Positions 1 through 11,305 of a stretch of DNA of 55,953 bases are shown here, one piece after another. The first letter of the stretch is position 1. Every line of letters begins with the position of its first letter. The translations under genes were made by a program, and so were the position numbers. The stretch spans positions 1 to 55,953 of the forward strand of contig MU623519.1 of assembly GCA_025201765.1 (NCBI GenBank). Direction: 5' to 3'. This DNA is from Daldinia sp. FL1419. Taxonomy: Eukaryota > Ascomycota > Sordariomycetes > Xylariales > Hypoxylaceae. The notes beneath the pieces are model-generated. The model did no database searches, had not been told where the DNA came from, and was given only the letters and a program-made list of their open reading frames with translations.

Positions 1-515
1 AATTATTTATTTTAATTTGAATTATAAAAGAAAGATTTTATATATTATAGTTAATTAAAAATTTTAAAATTAAATTTTAAAATTAAATTATATTTTTATT
101 ATATAATAATAAATAAATAATTAGATTAATTATTAAAAATATTAAGAAATTTGAAATGAAATTAAAGTATATAAATATATATAATTATTAATTTAAATGG
201 GAAATTTAAAAAAGATTTATTAAAATTAATTATATTAATTTAAAAAATATAAATATAAATGGATTTATAAAAGTATTATTAAAAGAAAAATATGTTTATT
301 TTAAAAAATAAATAGGTTTGGTAGATATTTTAGATTATTTGAAAGTTAAGATATTTAGGAATATGGATAAAATAGTATAATAAAAATAAGAAATAAATAA
401 AAAAATTATTAAAGAAATATAATTAAAGAAATATATTAATTTAAATATATAAAAGGAATTACATTTTTAATATTATATATTTTGATTTTATTTATTAATT
501 TTATTTAAAAAGATA
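1..515 (+). mobile_element. Ty1/copia-like element, 3' internal part (cut by window edge)
   Basis: This is RIP-mutated internal sequence of the same copia family whose full copy lies at 26979-33875. It matches the reverse complement of about 27135-27600 and 29180-29230 base for base apart from transitions, and also matches 19340-19955. It has no insertion at the site where 19447-19606 carries a LINE fragment, so it preserves the empty site. No open frame survives. The element continues left beyond the window. Confidence 0.75.
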
Positions 516-667
516 TATTAAATTAATAAATTTAAAAATAACGTAAAAAAATTCTTTCTTTTATAATAATTCCATAAAAAGTTTCACTATTCTATTTTAG
601 AATTTGAATAATAAAAATAATAATTTAAATTCTATAATCATAATTTTTCCCTATGTATTATGTGATA
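516..667 (+). repeat. Copia 3' LTR (152 bp)
   Basis: It aligns with the LTRs at 26979-27131 and 33721-33875 (reverse complement) and at 19955-20107. In this copy the family's TG..CA ends read TATTAAATTAATAAA... at the start and ...TTATGTGATA at the end, consistent with RIP of TGTTAGATT... and ...TGTGTGACA. The sequence to the right (668 on) is single-copy. Confidence 0.75.
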
Positions 668-834
668 AGATGGTTTTGTGTGGGAGGGATATGTTAGGGG
701 TCTGATTGGTTCAAAATTGCTGTGGCATAAAAGATACAAAGTAAAACTGTCCTAATCTAAGCCCTGCTGAGATAATTTTAAAGTTTATTATTATTTTGAA
801 ATCCCTAATCTTATAGGTATAACTTTGGCAAAAG
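668..834. other. Gene-flank sequence between two LTRs, no gene seen
   Basis: This stretch has a more balanced composition than its left neighbour (for example TGTGTGGGAGGGATATG near 680) and no repeat partner that I can see in the window. There is no open frame of note. It is probably original intergenic DNA upstream of ERV46. Confidence 0.4.
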
Positions 835-1045
835 TATACATTTAGGTAATCTTCATTAAGATTTGGGGCACTAACTATCATATAATAACTAAAGCCTAAA
901 TAAATCTATATTAATGATAAATTGATTATATATTTTTTTAAAAATCTATATTAGGGTTTATGGTATAGATATTTATACTAGGTTAGCCCTAGGCGGTGTA
1001 CAATTCTGCCGGTCCAGGTGGTCCGTGCTTCCAACAAGATCCACA
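835..1045 (+). mobile_element. Solo LTR, family 1, RIP-mutated copy
   Basis: It aligns end to end with 8238-8447. The ends are TATACATTTAGG (from TGTGCGTTTAGG) and GATCCACA. A 4-bp duplication AAAG flanks it (831-834 and 1046-1049). Nearly all differences from the 8238 copy are C-to-T or G-to-A in this copy, except in the 3' 60 bases, which are almost unchanged. No internal region or second LTR lies nearby, so it is solo. Confidence 0.75.
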
Positions 1046-1099
1046 AAAGGTTGGATAATTGAAATCTTAACAAATAATACCTTATCCATCCAACAAATC

Positions 1100-1240
1100 T
1101 ATTTTTTAATATTTATTTTAAATAAGAACTGTAATTTGGAAAAAACTTACTTTTATTTATCTAACTTAATTCTATTATTATAATTTTAATTACTTTTTAT
1201 TTTTTATTAGAATTTACCATTTAATAGAAATAGCCTAACC
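1100..1240 (-). mobile_element. LINE 3'-end fragment upstream of ERV46
   Basis: This is recognisable as the 3' portion of the Tad1-like LINE in reverse orientation (compare 4860-4990): AAGAACTGTAATTTGG, then AAAAAACTTAC, then TTTATTAGAATTTACC. It lacks a clean tail and is diverged. The sequence just left of it (1079-1099, AATACCTTATCCATCCAA) also occurs, inverted, near 44985. Confidence 0.6.
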
Positions 1241-1522
1241 AATTAAATTTAATTCAATAATTGTAAAAAAAGTAATAAAGGTGGCCTTTCAATTAATATA
1301 CATCTCAACTTCGCATCTCTCCTTAACTTCTCCAATTCCAAAGTTGTAGTTGTTTTATATAATTCTTTTTCCACTGGCATTGGTTTTTTTCGTTACCATT
1401 GACTTTTCCTACCACCCTACTTATCTACCTTAATTCTTTACCTTACCTTAGTCCGGGTCAAAGTTTTGTATCCCGTCGCGCGCAAAACTCGAGCTGTTCT
1501 ACAACTGGGGAACCTATTCGAC
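1241..1522 (+). promoter_or_regulatory. ERV46 promoter and 5' leader
   Basis: AT-rich sequence gives way to a pyrimidine-rich tract (CTCTCCTTAACTTCTCCAATTCC around 1315-1340) and further CT-rich sequence up to the start codon, typical of fungal core promoters and leaders. I see no convincing TATA box at a fixed distance. An in-frame ATG at 1466 would add 19 residues that do not belong to the family. Confidence 0.45.
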
Positions 1523-3004
1523 ATGCCTCCGAAGTCGAGATTTACAAGGCTAGATGCCTTTACCAAGACCGTCGAGGATGCACGCATACGAACCACGTCG
1601 GGTGGAATTGTCACTATCGTATCCCTTATCATCGTTCTTTACCTTGCTTGGGGAGAATGGTCGGATTATAGAAGAATAGTTATCCACCCCGAACTTATTG
1701 TCGACAAAGGCAGAGGTGGGTAAATAATAATACACTCGCTTCCGCATCAAGTTTTAAGTTTCTTACGCACTGAATCGCAGGAGAGCGAATGGAAATTCAT
1801 ATGAACATTACTTTCCCCAGATTGCCCTGTGAGCTCCTAACTCTTGATGTAATGGACGTATCTGGCGAACAACAGCATGGTGTTTTGCATGGTGTGAAGA
1901 AGGTTAGACTACAGCCCATTACCCAAGGAGGTGGTGTCATCGACGTGACTGCTCTATCTCTGTGAGTCGACCACCATACCGTCCGTTCCGACCCCACCTA
2001 GCTAACCTGCCCAGCCACGGCAAGGAAGAAACCGCTCAGCACCTTGACCCCAACTACTGCGGTCCTTGCTACGGTGCCCCTGCCCCGACTACCGCTATGA
2101 GATCTGGCTGCTGTAATACTTGTGACGAGGTTCGGGATGCGTACCAGCAGGCTTCTTGGGCTTTCGGTAGGGGTGAAGGCGTTGAGCAATGCTTACGGGA
2201 ACACTATGCCGAGAGATTGGATGAGCAGAGACACGAGGGATGCCGAATCGAGGGAGCAATTCGTGTCAATAAGGTTATTGGTAACTTCCATTTTGCGCCG
2301 GGCCGAAGTTTCAGCAGCGGTAACATGCACGTCCACGATTTGAAGAATTATTGGGATAGCCCAATTCGTCATTCATTTGAGCATGAGATCCACCAGCTGC
2401 GCTTCGGACCTCAGCTCCCAGAAGACATCACGCAGAAACATGTCAAAAACAGCCCCTGGACTAACCACCATATTAATCCTCTTGATAAAGTTAAGCAGAT
2501 TACCGAGGATCCCGCCTTTAATTTCATGTACTTTATCAAAGTTGTCCCCACTGCGTACCTTCCCCTAAGCTGGTCGACAGCAACCGGACATAACAGGCAA
2601 CTCGACGACGAGATTTGGCTGGGCGGTTTAGGTCATGCAACTGATGGCAGCATGGAAACCCACCAGTACTCGGTCACGAGCCATAAGCGGAGCTTAGCTG
2701 GCGGCGACGATGCAGCTGAAGGTCACCAAGAACGAATGCATGCGAGAGGGGGTATACCAGGTGTTTTCTTCTCTTATGTAAGTGCTCTTCTACCCTTTTA
2801 ATAAAATAGTAATTATTAACAGGGAAATAGGATATTTCTCCGATGAAAGTAATCAATCGCGAGGAGCGAGCTAAGACTTTTACTGGTTTTCTGACTGGAC
2901 TATGTGCTGTGATAGGTGGTACACTGACAGTAGCTGCAGCTGTGGATAGGGGTGTATATGAGGGTGCAGCAAGGTTGAAGAAACTTCAATCAAAAAATCT
3001 TTAA
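1523..3004 (+). CDS. ERV46: ERV46-like ER-Golgi cargo receptor
   Basis: Erv46 pairs with Erv41 in COPII vesicles cycling between ER and Golgi, where the complex retrieves escaped ER residents. Exons are 1523-1715, 1781-1961, 2015-2777 and 2831-3004; introns are 65, 53 and 53 bp (GTGGGT, GTGAGT and GTAAGT donors), and the product is 436 aa against about 415 in yeast. The start gives MPPKSRFTRLDAF, the usual fungal N-terminus. Domains in order: a short cytosolic tail; a membrane segment at about residues 28-46; a long lumenal domain with CGPCYGA and GCCNTCDEV cysteine motifs and the conserved YFIKVVPT; a second membrane segment at about 396-417; and a short basic tail (RLKKLQSKNL). The frame is unbroken and codon use is balanced, so RIP has not touched it although repeats lie within 300 bp. 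The family assignment is secure; the gene symbol follows yeast. Confidence 0.92.
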
Positions 3005-3435
3005 AATATTATAAATAAGTACCATAGCGGGATATGGGGGTTTAGCAGAATTATTTTAAAATTGAAATCATTTTAAAATTTAAGCATTTATGGGGTTTGA
3101 TTAGCTGAAATTCCTAGAAAAGTGGGTTAAATAAGAGACCTACATAAATTTTCCTTCTAAATACACAGAAGAATTCTATATTTTCTTAAGGTTCTATTTT
3201 TTAGATAAATTTTTATTAAATATTAAATTTAAAAAATTTGGAAAAATTTGGAAAAATTTGAAATTTAATTAAAAAAATTTAAGAAATTTTATAAATTTTT
3301 GGAAAAATTATAAAATAAATTTTATAATTTTTTATAATTTTTTATAATTTTATATTAAATTTTAAAAATTATTAAATTAAAGTAATATAATTATATAATT
3401 GAAATTATTTTATAAGATCTTATTAACTTTTATTT
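3005..3435. other. ERV46 3' flank grading into AT-rich DNA
   Basis: The first 170 bases are moderately AT-rich and probably hold the 3' UTR. From about 3190 the sequence is almost pure A/T with short AAAATTTGG repeats. No gene, RNA or clear repeat boundary is visible. Confidence 0.4.
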
Positions 3436-3650
3436 AGGATGAAGTCCAATATATTATATTAAAACTTTTTTAATAAATTATTATATGAAATTGATAAGAA
3501 ATTGATAAAAAATTAATAAAAAATTAATAATAATTAATAAAAATTGATAAAATAATTAATAAATTGATAAAGAATAAAAAAAATATATTAAAAATTTAAA
3601 ATTTAAAAGAATATTTATAATTAAATATATTTTTCTTTATTAGGTAATTA
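3436..3650 (+). repeat. End fragment of the array/TIR family (TTGATAAG region)
   Basis: It begins AGGATGAAGTCC at 3436, the mutated form of the CCAGGACGAAGTCC terminal motif seen at 52973, 53465 and 44433. It continues through a run of roughly 10-bp ATTGATAAGAA repeats (3489-3570) into the same sequence as 6840-6905. The rest of the array is missing here. Confidence 0.6.
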
Positions 3651-4804
3651 TAATATTATTATTATAAATAAATATAATTTTAAAATAAATTTAATTAAAT
3701 AAATAATAAGGTTTATAAATATGTTTTCCTTAATTCAAATAATTAAAAAAAAACTTATTATAATCACCTCCCAAAAGGGCCCCCAAAAAGCTATCAAAAA
3801 CTTCAAATAATTGAAAACCTTATTTAATTACCATAATTAACTAAATATTTTAACTTATAAAATATTTTTTTTTTATATTCATATTTTATTTTTTCTTTAC
3901 TTTTTTTCTTTACTTTTTTTTTTTTGTAAATCATTATAAATTATAATAATTATTTATTAAATTAAATCCCTATACAATAAAAAGATTTACAAACTATTAA
4001 ATTAAATTTATAATTTATTCAATTAGATTTATAATTTTTTAAATTATTAAATCCTTTTTTTATATACATTTTCAATTATTGGTTATAATAAATTAAAATT
4101 TAAAATTTAAATTGTAATTATATTTTAAATAAGTTAAATATAATGTTACCTTTAATGCCATTTTATAAAATTATATTCCATATCTTTTCCTCTTTAATAT
4201 TTTGTGAATTAATAAAGTAATAAAATTAAATGCATATATATTATTTACTTATAATTATTTATTCTGTAGGTTATCACCACTTATTTAATAATTTGGAATT
4301 TCCACTTGAAAGTAATGTAAGAGGTTGCTGTAGGGGTTATTCTACAATTAATTTTAATTTAATTTCATTAATAATTTTAATAATTACAAATTACAATTAT
4401 TATAAAAGTTATTTTTTAAATAATGATTAATTAATTTATCTTATAATCCTATATGAAATTTATCCTAAAAGTTATTCTTTAAATAATTATTAATTAATTT
4501 AATTTGTAATTTTATATTTAATTTATCCTAAAGGTTATCCTCCAAATAACCTTTAATTAATTTAACCTATATTTTAAATAAAATTTATTTTAAAGATTGC
4601 TTATTTAATTATAATCTTATTAAGAGATTGTATGGTAATTAAGGTACCTATATTATTCATTAACCTTCCCTAATTTATTAACAGATTTTTAATAAATCAT
4701 TTTTTTAATATATAAATAATTTTTATAATTATTTTATTTTAGAATAAAATAAGGTTATTAAAAAAAAGTTTAATAAAATATTAATAATTATTATTATTTT
4801 ATTT
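3651..4804. other. Very AT-rich stretch, no gene seen
   Basis: Long A/T runs with scattered C. I see no conserved coding signal on either strand. The ORF at 4230-4430 encodes low-complexity I/N/Y-rich protein expected by chance at this composition. It is probably unrecognisable RIP-mutated repeat. Confidence 0.4.
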
Positions 4805-5393
4805 ATTATTTATTACTACCCCAATTTACCTAAAATATATTATAGGTATCTGGTCCATCTTTTAATATTTGATCCAAGTAGGAACTGTATTCCGGAGAAA
4901 ACCTACCTACTGCCTATTTAAATAAACTATATTATTATAATTTTAATTTTATTTTATATTTTTATTAAAATTTACCTTTTAATAAAAATAATTAGATTTT
5001 AATATAAAAAAATATTTTATATATTATAATATCTGAATTTTATGAAATAATATAATAATAATTTGGGTATAAGGTAATAACGAGATCCAAGATGGTTTTA
5101 TTATTTTTTTTAATAAATAATAAAAATATTATTATATTATAAAGAAGTTATTCTGGAAGAGGGTTAGGATATATATAGTTTATATAAGGTATAAATATAT
5201 ATGAATAACTTTATATTTCTATAAAAAGCTATTACTTATTTTTATTTTTATAATTTTCTTTTTAATATCATAATATTATATTTATTCTTTAAAATGGCTT
5301 AAAATGGTGCTGCCGATCCGTAGCCTTTCTCAGCTAACCTCAGTCCTCCTTGTATGCCTTGCTTGCGCTCTGCGATACTGCAGTATGATAAAT
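4805..5393 (-). mobile_element. 5'-truncated Tad1-like LINE, 3' 0.59 kb
   Basis: In sense orientation (minus strand) it runs from TACTGCAGTATCGCAGAGCG to a GGTAGTAATAAATAAA tail at about 4805. The same 3' end recurs at 9540, 11305, 13918, 29168, 41525 and 48745 (plus) and at 25487, 41893, 48945 and 52917 (minus), with different 5' limits. A shared 3' end with variable 5' truncation is the signature of target-primed reverse transcription. This copy keeps some GC near 5300-5390. Confidence 0.75.
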
Positions 5394-6374
5394 ATTAATA
5401 ATTAAAAAAATAATTTATTATTTATATTATTAATAAATATAATTTAATATTATGCTTATTACTAATAACATTTACAATAAATATTATATTAAAAATCAAA
5501 AAAATAATATAATAAAATTCTTTTTTAATAACAAACTTTTTAGATTTTAAATTTATCTATATTCATTTCTTATTATTTTCATTATTAAAAAAACAATTAA
5601 TTATTTACATATATGTTAATATAAATATTTTTATTATATATTTTAATTATCATTTTTTTAAAAAAAATTAATATTATTATTTAAATTTGTAATTAATAAT
5701 ATAAGTATTAAAGGTATATAATTTATTTTTTATAAAATATTAGTAAAATATATAATAAAGTCCCCTTATTCCTTAAACATTTAAATATAATAATTTTTCA
5801 TTTGTATAAATCCAAAACCACACCACAAATAACCTACCAATTCCGAACATAATTCCATATATAAAAATATATAATCCAAAAATAATTAACTTATTTTACT
5901 ATTAATTATCTTAAATATCACAATTTAATTATTAAGCAAAAAAACTTAAATTAATTATTAAATAATATATTTATATTTAAATATTTAAATATTAATAAAT
6001 TAAATAAATTAATAAATATTATTATATAAAATCTAATGGCAAATCAATTAATATAAAATAATAATACCTATAATAAAATTGCTATAATAAATATATTATT
6101 TAATATACCCAAAATAAATCTCTTCCACAAAGAAATAAACCATTAAAATAAACTTAATAATATAATATTATTAAAGTATTATAATTCCTACAAAATTTAT
6201 TAAATACCTATACCTTCCCTTTATAAAACCCCTTTAAACAAATTTAATTAAATTTAAGCACTTTTTTCCCTTTTTTACTTTATTTTATATTTTAATAAAT
6301 TAACTAATTTTATAAAACCAAAACAACATTTAATTAAATATTAAAATTATGTAAACCTTATTATATATTAAAAC
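5394..6374. other. AT-rich stretch, no gene seen
   Basis: Almost entirely A/T with islands of C-only mutations (for example 5800-5870), as expected of strand-biased RIP. I found no partner for it in the window and no coding trace. Confidence 0.35.
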
Positions 6375-6552
6375 TGTTGGTAGGTATGTATATAAAACAA
6401 AAGCAAAATAATAATAAAATAATAATAATGGGGTGAGACTGGTATATTAAAATTGTCCAAGGAAGAAATTATCTAAAAAAAAGATAGGTAGAAAACCCAT
6501 CCTTATATAATATTAAATATATAAATATTTCCCAATTATAATATATTATATT
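6375..6552 (+). mobile_element. Solo LTR fragment, family 2
   Basis: It starts TGTTGGTAGGTATG and matches 13368-13572 and 54439-54600. The 3' end is missing: near 6552 it runs directly into LINE sequence. It was probably truncated by, or inserted at the 5' edge of, the LINE copy to its right. Confidence 0.6.
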
Positions 6553-8237
6553 CGCAGTATCGCAGAGCGCAAGTAAGGCATATAAGGAAGATTGAGGTTA
6601 GTTAAGAAGGGCTACCAGTTGGTAATATCATTTTAAGCCATTTTGAAGAAATAAATATAATATTATAATATTAAAAAGAAAATTGTAAAAGTAAGAATAA
6701 ATAATAGGTTTTTATTTAAGACAAAATCTGGTATATTATATTGAAACTCTTTTAATAAATTATTATATGTAATTAATAAGAAATTGATAATAATTGATAA
6801 AAATTGATAAGAATTAATAAAAGTTAATAAAGGGTAAAAAAATCATATTAAAAATTTAAAATTTAAAAAAATATTTATGATTGGGTGTATCCTTTTTATT
6901 AATAAGAATTTAAGCTAATTAAATAAAAAAATAATTTATTTATATTAAATATAAATTTTAATAATTTTTATAGGATATGTCTTAACCTTACACTTTTTTA
7001 AAAAATCAATAATTTTATCCTTAAGAACTTAAGCTGATCAAATAAGAAAATAACTTCTGGAAGTATATTTACATTGAATAGGAGTTTTAATTAAATAGGA
7101 ACTCTTGTAGAACATATCCTGCAATTTTATTATATGAAGTTCTATAGAAAAATTAATAATTTAATACTTAAGAACTTAAACTAATCAAATAAAAATTAAC
7201 ACTTAAAGACCTATATATTAAGCATGAGCTCTAATTAAACAAAAAATTTAATTAAACAAAAACCCTTGCAGAATATACCCTGCAATTTTATCGTACAAAG
7301 CTTTATAGAAAACTAACAATTTTATACTTAAGAACTTAAACTAATCAAACCGGAAAACAACTTCTAGAGGTTTATTTATTTAAACAAAAGTTCTAATTAA
7401 ATAAGAACTCTAATAATTCTTACAAAATATGCTCTACAATTCATCGTATAAATCTCTATCAAAAACTAATAATTCTATATTTAAAAACTTAAGTTGATCA
7501 AACAGGAAAACAATTTCTGGAAATTTATTTATATTGAACAAAAATTCTAATTAAATAGGAGCTTTTGCAGGATATGCCCTATAATTTTATTGTACAAAAC
7601 TTTATAAAAAATTGACAATTCTATGCTTGAGAACTTAAACTAATCAAATCAAAATTAATACTTAAGGGCTTATATATTGAATATAAGCTTGAATTGAACA
7701 GGAGCTCCTGCAGTTTTATTGTACGAATCTCTATGGAAAAACTGATGATTCTATACCTGAGAACTTGAGCTGATCAGATAGGAAAACAACTTCTAAGGGC
7801 CTATTTATGTTGAATATGAGCTGTAATTGAATAGGAGCTCTAATTGAACAGGAACTCTAATTGAATAGGAGCTCCTGTAGGATATGCCTTGCACTTCATT
7901 GTACGAATCTCTATGGAAAAACTGATGCTTGGGTGCATCCTAACTTGAGCTGATCAGATAGGGAAACAACTTCTAAGGGCCTATTTACATTAAACATGAG
8001 CTCTAATAGCTCCTGCAGGATATGCCCTAACCCTACACTTTTATCGTACAAAGCTCTATAGTTTTAAAAACTGATGATTCTATGTTTGAGAACTTAAGCT
8101 GATCAGATAAGAATCAACATTTGAGGGTCTATATATTGAATATGAACTCTAATTGAACAGGAGCTCCTTCAGGACATGCCCTGCAGTTTTATCGTACAAA
8201 GCTCTATCAAAAACTGACGATTCTATGTATGAGAGCT

Positions 8238-8447
8238 TGTGCGTTTAGGTGGTTTCACCTGAGACTCGGGGCACCAACTATCATGTAATAGCTGAGGCCT
8301 AAATAAGTCTGTACTGGTGATGAACTGATTGTATATTTTCTAAGAATCTATACTAGGTTCGTGGCGTGGATATTTATACTAGGTCTAGCCCTAGGCGGTG
8401 TACAATTCTGCCGGGCCAGGTGGTCCGTGCTTCCAGCAGGATCCACA
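8238..8447 (+). mobile_element. Solo LTR, family 1, well-preserved copy
   Basis: The 210-bp sequence TGTGCGTTTAGG ... GATCCACA has TG..CA ends and a 4-bp duplication AGCT at 8234-8237 and 8448-8451. Removing it restores the spacing of the surrounding array unit (GAGAGCTTGAGCTGATCAG). It matches 835-1045 along its full length and 20108-20158 at its 3' end. Its better-preserved GC content suggests it is the younger copy. Confidence 0.8.
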
Positions 8448-9001
8448 AGCTTGAGCTGATCAGATAAGAAAACAACTTCTAAGGAGCTCTAATAGCTCCT
8501 GCAGGACATGCCCTAACCCTACACTTTTATCGTACGAAGCTCTATGGAAAAACTGATGATTGGGGGCATCCTAATTTGAGCTGATCAGACAGGAAAGTAA
8601 CTTCTAAAAGCCTCTAATAGCTCCTGCAAGATATGCCCTAACCCTATATTTTTATTCTACGAATCTCTATAGAAAAACTGATGATTCTATGTTTGAAAAC
8701 TTGAGTTGATCAGATAAGAAAATAACTCCTGAAGGTTTATTTATATTCTAAAAAGCTTAATTATAAAAATTTTAGAAAGATTAGATTGGTGGATTTCGTC
8801 CTGGCCCTATTACCCCAACTTATTATTATAGAAAATTAATAATTCTATACTTGAGAACATAAGCTGATCAGATAAAAAAACAATTCTTGAGGGCTTATTT
8901 ACATATCAAAAAGCCTGTGGAAACCTTAGAAGGGTTGGTTCTATGGAGGCTAATAAGGTCTTGCAGCTTCAATTACGTAATTATGCTACAACCCTCTGCA
9001 A

Positions 9002-9022
9002 CCCCCCCCCCCCCCCCCCCCC
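9002..9022 (+). repeat. Poly-C tract, about 21 C
   Basis: An uninterrupted C run at the end of the array element. The inverted homologue at 43472-43481 has a short G run at the same place, so the homopolymer expanded or contracted within this family. Confidence 0.9.
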
Positions 9023-9540
9023 TTAAAAGGAAAAAAAACATGTAATCGGGGTGACTCAGTTATAAAAATAATTAAAAAAGAAATTTAATTAAAAACATAA
9101 GAATAATTTTAAAGATATGAAATCATTCATATATATTTATATTCTATATAAATTACATATATTCCAACTTTCTTCCAAAATAATTTCTTTATAATATAAT
9201 AATATTTTTATTATTTATTAAAAAAAATAATAAAATTATTTTAAATTTTATTATTATTCTATACCTGAATTGCTGCTATACCATTTCATAAAACCTAAAT
9301 ATTATAATATATTAAATATTTTTTTATATTAAAATCTAATTATTTTTATTAAAAGTAAGTTTTAATAAGAATATAAAATAAAATTAAAATTATAATAATG
9401 TAATTTAATTAAATAAACAATAAATAAGTTTTTTCCAAAATATAATTCTTATTTAGAATAAATATTAAAAGATGGACTGGATACCTGTAATATATTTTAG
9501 GTAAATTGGAATAGTAATAAATAAATAAATAAATATATTA

Positions 9541-10083
9541 TATTTAAATATATAAATTATATAATCATTATTTATTCTAATCTTTTTTTATAATTATATT
9601 ATAAATTTAATATTTAATTTTTTTATTTTATTTATCTTTCTAATTATAAATTAATTTAATTATTTTCCATTAAAATTTATATAACCTTATTTAGAAATAC
9701 CTTTATTATAACATTTGTGGGATTATATACACTATAAATTTATTAAATATTATTAATTTCCCAATTCTTATATAATTTTTATAAAGTTATTAGATTAATT
9801 ATTAATATTTTTCTATTAATATTGCCTATTTAGATAAGGTATTAATATAAAAAAATTTAATATATAAGAATAATACGGTTTTAAATAATAAAAGGTATTT
9901 TAATATGATATTAATTTTATGGTAAATAATATATTCAATATTGAGACCTTAAATTATTCTATAAATTTTATAGATAAATATATTTTAAATAGTATATTTA
10001 AATTTAATAAATAGTTAATAAATAATATATTTATATTTAATAAATAATTAATAAATAATATTATTAATAATCTAAATTTTATT
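9541..10083 (+). repeat. Unnamed dispersed repeat (copy 1)
   Basis: It is collinear with 54600-55140, with transition-type differences. The two copies diverge after AATTAATTAATT at 10095, where a LINE begins here but not in the other copy. It holds no coding frame. It could be the internal part of a third retroelement. Confidence 0.55.
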
Positions 10084-10959
10084 ATTTTAATTAATTAATT
10101 GGGAGGATTTTTTGGTTTTTAATTATCTTTTTATAAAATCTTTATAAAAAGTTATATAATTTAATTTATTAGAAATTTAATATTATAATAAATGTTAAAA
10201 AGGTATTATATTGTATATATAATAATAATATTAATGGAAAGAAATGAAAGGGGTAATATATAAATGGTGGATGGAAAGGTTTATAGTTTATTTAAATTTA
10301 CCTTAAAAATCATTATTATAAAAAAAAGGTTAAAGATAAAAATTAAATTAAATAAAATAAATATTATTATAATATTAATTAAGGTGGAACAGACACCTAA
10401 AAGCGATCAAAACAAAGATGGAGAAATAGTGGTACGCCCTTTCCAAGTTAGTAGTATTAATATGGGGTTGTAACACACCTTAAGCAAAAGAAATTTATAT
10501 GAAAGTGATATCGAATGCAATAGTATATGAAATAATAATATAGTACATTTTAAGCCAAAACCATAAAATAAAAAGCATTATTAAGAAATTGGGTATTATT
10601 TAATTAGTTTACTTATAAAAAGTTGGTAATATATATAAAATAATAGAAATATTAAAATTAAAAATAAAATTAAGTTATTCTTTAAAATATTTTTATTTAG
10701 ATATAATAGTAACAATAATTAAATTTTATATAAATAATGGAGGTTCTAATTTTAAAATTTAAGAAATAAGATGGAAAATTCAAAAATAGGTAGATCTTAA
10801 AGGTTTAATAAATGATGGAATCTTTTTATTATTATTTAAACATTAAATATATATATAATAAAAATTAGGATTAATTAATATATTAAATAGAAAAAATATC
10901 AATATTTTAAAAGAAATCCTTTTAAATTATTAAATAAAAAGATAAAAATAATACACGAT

Positions 10960-11305
10960 GCAGCAACGCTTTTATTATCTATTGAAAAAAACAATGAAGC
11001 CATCTTGGACCTCGTTGTTGCCCCATACCCGGGCCGCCGCCATACCATTTCACGTAGCTAACATTATAATGTATAAAATATTTTTCTATATTAAAATCTA
11101 ATTATTTTTATTAAAAGGTAAATTTCAATAAAAATATAAAGTAAAACCAAAATTATAATAATATAATTTATTTAAATAGGCGGTAGGTAGGTTTTTTTCA
11201 GAACACAGTTCCTACCCAGAACAAATACCAAAAGATGGACCGGATACCTGTAATATATTCTAGGTAAATTGGGGTAATAATAAATAAATAAATAAATAAA
11301 AATAA
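10960..11305 (+). mobile_element. Nested 5'-truncated LINE fragment with GC-rich patch
   Basis: LINE 3' end with an AATAAATAAATAAATA tail, inserted in the copy at 10084-13918; the host sequence resumes at about 11310 (compare 39540). Its 5' part (CCATCTTGGACCTCGTTG, CCCGGGCCGCCGCC, 11000-11060) keeps C and G lost from most other copies, so it is younger or escaped RIP. Confidence 0.7.

Larger units (their letters stand above)
6715..9104 (+). repeat. Array element: degenerate tandem units of about 120-180 bp
   Basis: The anchor CTGATCA(G/A)ATAAGAA recurs near 6914, 7031, 7181, 7341, 7491, 7641, 7771, 7951, 8098, 8456, 8580, 8706 and 8862, about 120-180 bp apart once the LTR at 8238-8447 is removed. 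Most units also hold a GAACAGGAGCTCCTGCAGGA-like palindromic stretch, GATATGCCCT and TCGTACAAAGCTCTAT. It starts with the mutated AGTCCGGTA motif and TTGATAAG mini-repeats at 6718-6840. A shorter inverted homologue lies at 43400-44465. No coding frame is seen. Confidence 0.7.
6553..9540 (+). mobile_element. Tad1-like LINE 3' part, split by an array insertion
   Basis: 6553-6714 carries the LINE segment starting GCAGTATCGCAGAGCGC and ending in AATAGGTTTTTAT. Its continuation (AAAGATATGAAATCATTC ... GGTAATTGG-like end and AATAAATA tail) resumes at 9105-9540. The interval 6715-9104 is inserted material. The homologous uninterrupted stretch is at 13260-13300 and 28720-28760. Confidence 0.7.

Noticed and set aside
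1438..2343. Short ORFs on both strands over ERV46
   Set aside because: They are out-of-frame shadows of its exons with no family resemblance.
4230..4430. 66-aa ORF
   Set aside because: I/N/Y/F-rich low-complexity product in pure A/T DNA, expected by chance, with no conserved motif.
6715..9104. CRISPR-like array
   Set aside because: Units are diverged, variable in length and repeat over their whole length with no unique spacers, and the host is a fungus.
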